Assembly: GCA_947652115.1 (NCBI GenBank)
Contig: OX393567.1
Location: 430,001 to 494,000, forward strand
Direction of reading: 5' to 3'
From: Blastomussa wellsi
Lineage: Eukaryota > Cnidaria > Anthozoa > Scleractinia > Plerogyridae
DNA length: 64,000 nucleotides
The notes beneath the pieces are model-generated. The model searched no databases. It was not told the DNA's origin and saw only the letters and a program-made list of their open reading frames with translations. Below are positions 61,053-64,000 of the stretch, piece by piece. Each line of letters begins with the position of its first letter. The stretch's first letter is position 1. The translations under genes and the position numbers were made by a program.

Positions 61053-61317
61053 GACACCTATATTATACGTGCAATCAGCTCTGGCCTATTAAAGGAATTC
61101 GACTGAAATTGTTTTACTTAATTTAAGAGTGCTTTGTTTTTGTTGACCTCGTAGCGGCAAGTGACAATTGTTTATTAATCTTTAAGTTGTTGGCTCTTAA
61201 CGTAAATTTAAATACACTGAAATACCGGCGCATTGCTGATGAATCATTCAAACTTTTTTTATGTCAGAATGAATGAATTAATAAATTAATTAATGATTGC
61301 TTGAATAGATAAATGAA

Positions 61318-61350
61318 TGAATGAACAAACGAACGAACGAACGAACGAAT
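61318..61350 (+). repeat. (GAAC)n microsatellite
   Basis: GAATGAATGAACAAACGAAC grading into repeated GAAC units. Confidence 0.85.
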
Positions 61351-61534
61351 AGATATTATCTGAAGTTGATTGAAGTACAATGTCGGACCCTCATAATATT
61401 TCATGTAACTAACTGCGAGAAGAAAATATAATTCTTAATTGCGCAACGTGCTTGTTTGATGTGTAAATATGCAAGGTAGTTCATAGTAATATTCACTGCA
61501 GTTGTTAGAAAGGCTATATAAACGTCAATTTAAT

Positions 61535-61730
61535 AGGCCATTTCCGAGTTCCCTTTTCCCTCTGTTTCAAAACGAGTCTAAGTGCGAAACTATTCATATG
61601 GAAATGAGCTCGTTTTGCATGAGAATGAAGATGCACGTAAAACACATTCTCATATGAATGGTTTTGCACTTAGACTCGTTTTGACGCTGCGTTTTGCACT
61701 TAGACTCGTTTTGCTAGTTTGAGGTTTTAT
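61535..61730. repeat. Fold-back repeat with AAAACGAGTCTAAGTG arms
   Basis: AAAACGAGTCTAAGTGCGAA (about 61569) and TTGCACTTAGACTCGTTTTG (about 61664) are inverted. The second arm is then repeated in direct tandem at about 61693-61713. A related element lies near 26145-26270 (TAGGCCAGTTTCGAGTT, CAAAACGAGTC). Confidence 0.75.
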
Positions 61731-61899
61731 TTTCCTTCCTAACCATCCATGAAACAAGCCACTTGTCAACGATTATCGGCCAATCAAGGTATACCTAATT
61801 GTACAAGTTTTGAAGTTACTATGGCAACCAATTCTGATAGAATAAGGCGCACAGCTAACTGTTGTTAATTCTTCTTTCACTGTCATTGCCCATTTGAGG

Positions 61900-62040
61900 T
61901 TTATACACTTTATTGATAAGTCATTTGACGATAAAAATCTGCGATAAAATATTATAAAGCATAACACGACGTTTCGACGTTTCCAGAACGTCATTATCAA
62001 GTGAAAGTAGAATAATAAAATCTAGTATATATAGTGAGGC
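61900..62040 (+). repeat. Retroelement-like non-coding fragment
   Basis: CACGACGTTTCGACGTTTCC then AGAACGTCATTATCAAGTGA is a self-complementary block of the style found in Penelope-like element repeats. The family assignment is a guess from motif style. Confidence 0.3.
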
Positions 62041-64000
62041 GGTGAATAAATTAAATTAAAAGGCATTGAAAGTTAAACAAAGAGTTTGGCCCTGATGGAG
62101 TCGCTCTGGGTGTTTAAATTGGGTCTTATTGTTCTTATGTACAGCATTTCATAAACAATTATGTGTTAAACAATTAAAAGATTGAGTTATCTAGGATGCA
62201 TTGTTTTTGATTGACTCAAGCGGGTTTGTTATGTCGTCGTTTGTTAAATGATGGTGCACACTTGCCAGATATCTCAAGATCACTAAAGCAAGCAAAATTA
62301 AGTTTCTTGAATTGAATGAGACAATCAATGTCGATGTCATATGCTCTTGATTACCCGTACATATCCGAGCAGTATATGCTCCGAATCAATGCTTCTTGTT
62401 GCCTGGAACGCAAACTTCAGACGAAAAACGAAAAAGCCTGGCTAAATTCAAAACTTATAATTGTAATAGTATACAACTAAATACTGAAAGGGCGTGAAAT
62501 CAGCACGTGTTAATGGGAGATCGTAAATTGTAGCAACTTAGCCGACGGAGTCACGCTTCAAGGGGTGGGGGGTTCACGCACATGTAAAAAGATAATCGAT
62601 ACTTGGAATTGTCGTTAAAACTCCGAACAAACTGGAAAGCTTTATATGACGTTAAAATAACAGCTTTTCCTACCCTGATTAGCCTATTAGATTAGTGATC
62701 AGTTTAGCTTCTGACGCACTGCCAGGAAAATTAGCAATTTAGCTATTAACCTAAAGATAACGTAACCAGCAAGTAATGCAGCTCTTTCGATTAAACACGA
62801 ATAAGCTTGAAAAGTAGATATCATAGTCAAGATCAAATCATTTCTTGTAGTCAATAAACACAAATACATTTACATGGTTTCTGTGGTCAATATTACAAAC
62901 ACGTCATTTAGGAAAAAGGATATTGATATTAGTGACCTATCAGGCGTGATAAGTAAAAGTCATACCTGTTTGACAGAAGAATCAATCACAGACCAATCAC
63001 AAAGCTTACTTGTGGTGAGCCACCATGATGATAACTAACGTAGGTACGGTTCACTGACCGACATAAGCTACACTGTGGACAATTTAACCCACGGGTGAAA
63101 TCCAACGCAAAATCAGTTTTAACTCTCTGATTATAGCTTGGAGAGGAACACACTTGGTAAGTAACTAGCGACAAATTTAATTAGCATTTGCGTCTCAGGT
63201 AGAGAGCTCTTAAAGTTAAACTGATGTGTTCACATGCCTTCTTTAGTCTAAAATAACAGCACAACGAAAGGCTGCAATAAACCTCGAAGGCTAATCTATA
63301 AATGAGAGTCTTTGTTATGAGTTTATTAACCTTGGATAAAGCAAAATAATATTACGTAGACGGTGTGCGTTTTTCAAGACTTCTTAAACTCTGATGCCTT
63401 TTATCTAAAGCACATCAGTGAAGTGGAATTAGCTGGCTAAACTTAACTTCCAACCGTATCGTAAGCGCTTGTTTCAGGCTAAAAGAGAAGTTATTATAAA
63501 TATTAAAAGATACTTCCGCGTTCCGTTTTCAGAGGAAATCAAAAGGAGAATTGAGAAACATGTGTTCTACAAAGTGATTTGAGTTTCACTCAGTTTTCTG
63601 TCTCGGTTTAGAAGCTTGAGACTTTCCATGGTAATACCAGTGACAACATAATCAAGAAATAACCTGTAGGTCTGGTGTTTCTTTGATTTTCCTAACATTA
63701 TCATCACAACACAAACTATGAATACAGTCGGCTATTGGTTTATTGTCTTAAGCACAGAAAAATTCTTCTGGAACGACGATAATTTATCGAGGAGGGAATC
63801 TTCAAGGGGGCTTACGATCAACTTCTCCCCATTAAACGTGAATGGGTGTAAGGTTACCAAGTTTGTTTAATAATTTACGTTCATTAGCAGGATTTTTGGA
63901 CAATTAACTAAACGATTGCTTGAGTCAATCCTGTGTAAACTGAAATTGAGTCTTACAGTGGAATTGTTTTAGCTGATTTCTCAAGATTTTTACAACAGAA
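62041..64000. other. Intergenic, nothing recognised
   Basis: AT-rich sequence with only short open frames. No exon, RNA gene or clear repeat could be supported. Confidence 0.4.

Overview
The window is animal nuclear DNA: genes are split by many GT-AG introns, AATAAA signals follow several CDS ends, and the spacers are full of SINE, LINE and MITE debris and microsatellites. The gene set and repeat style suggest an anthozoan cnidarian, probably a stony coral, but that is inference because no diagnostic species marker is present. All gene models below were built by hand from splice signals, reading frame and homology between copies.

1-29.5 kb holds a tandem family of secreted proteins I do not recognise. 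Each complete member has seven exons with matching sizes and phases. It encodes a signal peptide, a Trp-rich mature N-terminus (WRWPWQK) and six conserved cysteines. Copy A (+) runs from about 0.9 to 5.9 kb and lacks a visible first exon. Copies D, B and C (-) lie at 7.3-9.4, 11.3-16.1 and 19.0-23.6 kb. B (270 aa) and C (269 aa) are intact. D is a wreck missing exons 1, 5 and 6. Two more first exons lie upstream of C: a decayed one at 25.4 kb and an intact-looking one at 27.0 kb.

29.5-41 kb: a small one-exon membrane-protein ORF (29.8 kb), then a head-to-head pair of recognisable metabolic genes sharing a spacer of about 370 bp. These are DNPH1 (2'-deoxynucleoside 5'-phosphate N-hydrolase, - strand, 4 exons, one probable GC-AG intron) and PTGR3/ZADH2 (prostaglandin reductase 3, + strand, 12 exons, 352 aa). 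A PTGR3 intron carries a tandem duplication that made a ghost copy of exon 3.

41-52 kb: a 175-aa LRAT/NlpC-P60-like candidate enzyme (- strand), a gene-poor repeat stretch, then a six-exon gene for a large secreted chimera of about 918 aa. Its order is signal peptide, long disordered acidic/Ser-Gly region, C-type lectin domain, SGNH/GDSL hydrolase domain.

52-64 kb: a truncated LINE and a tRNA-derived SINE, followed by a secreted, very basic protein encoded by about a dozen small exons. All internal exons are multiples of three in phase 1-1, resembling the micro-exon genes of parasitic flatworms. It has two alternative terminal exons. The last 3.4 kb holds MITEs and other repeats but no gene I can support.

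The likeliest 'new' biology is the phase-1 modular secreted genes (the lectin-SGNH chimera and the micro-exon gene, 3.3 kb apart on the same strand) and the WRWPW secreted family with its exon birth and death.
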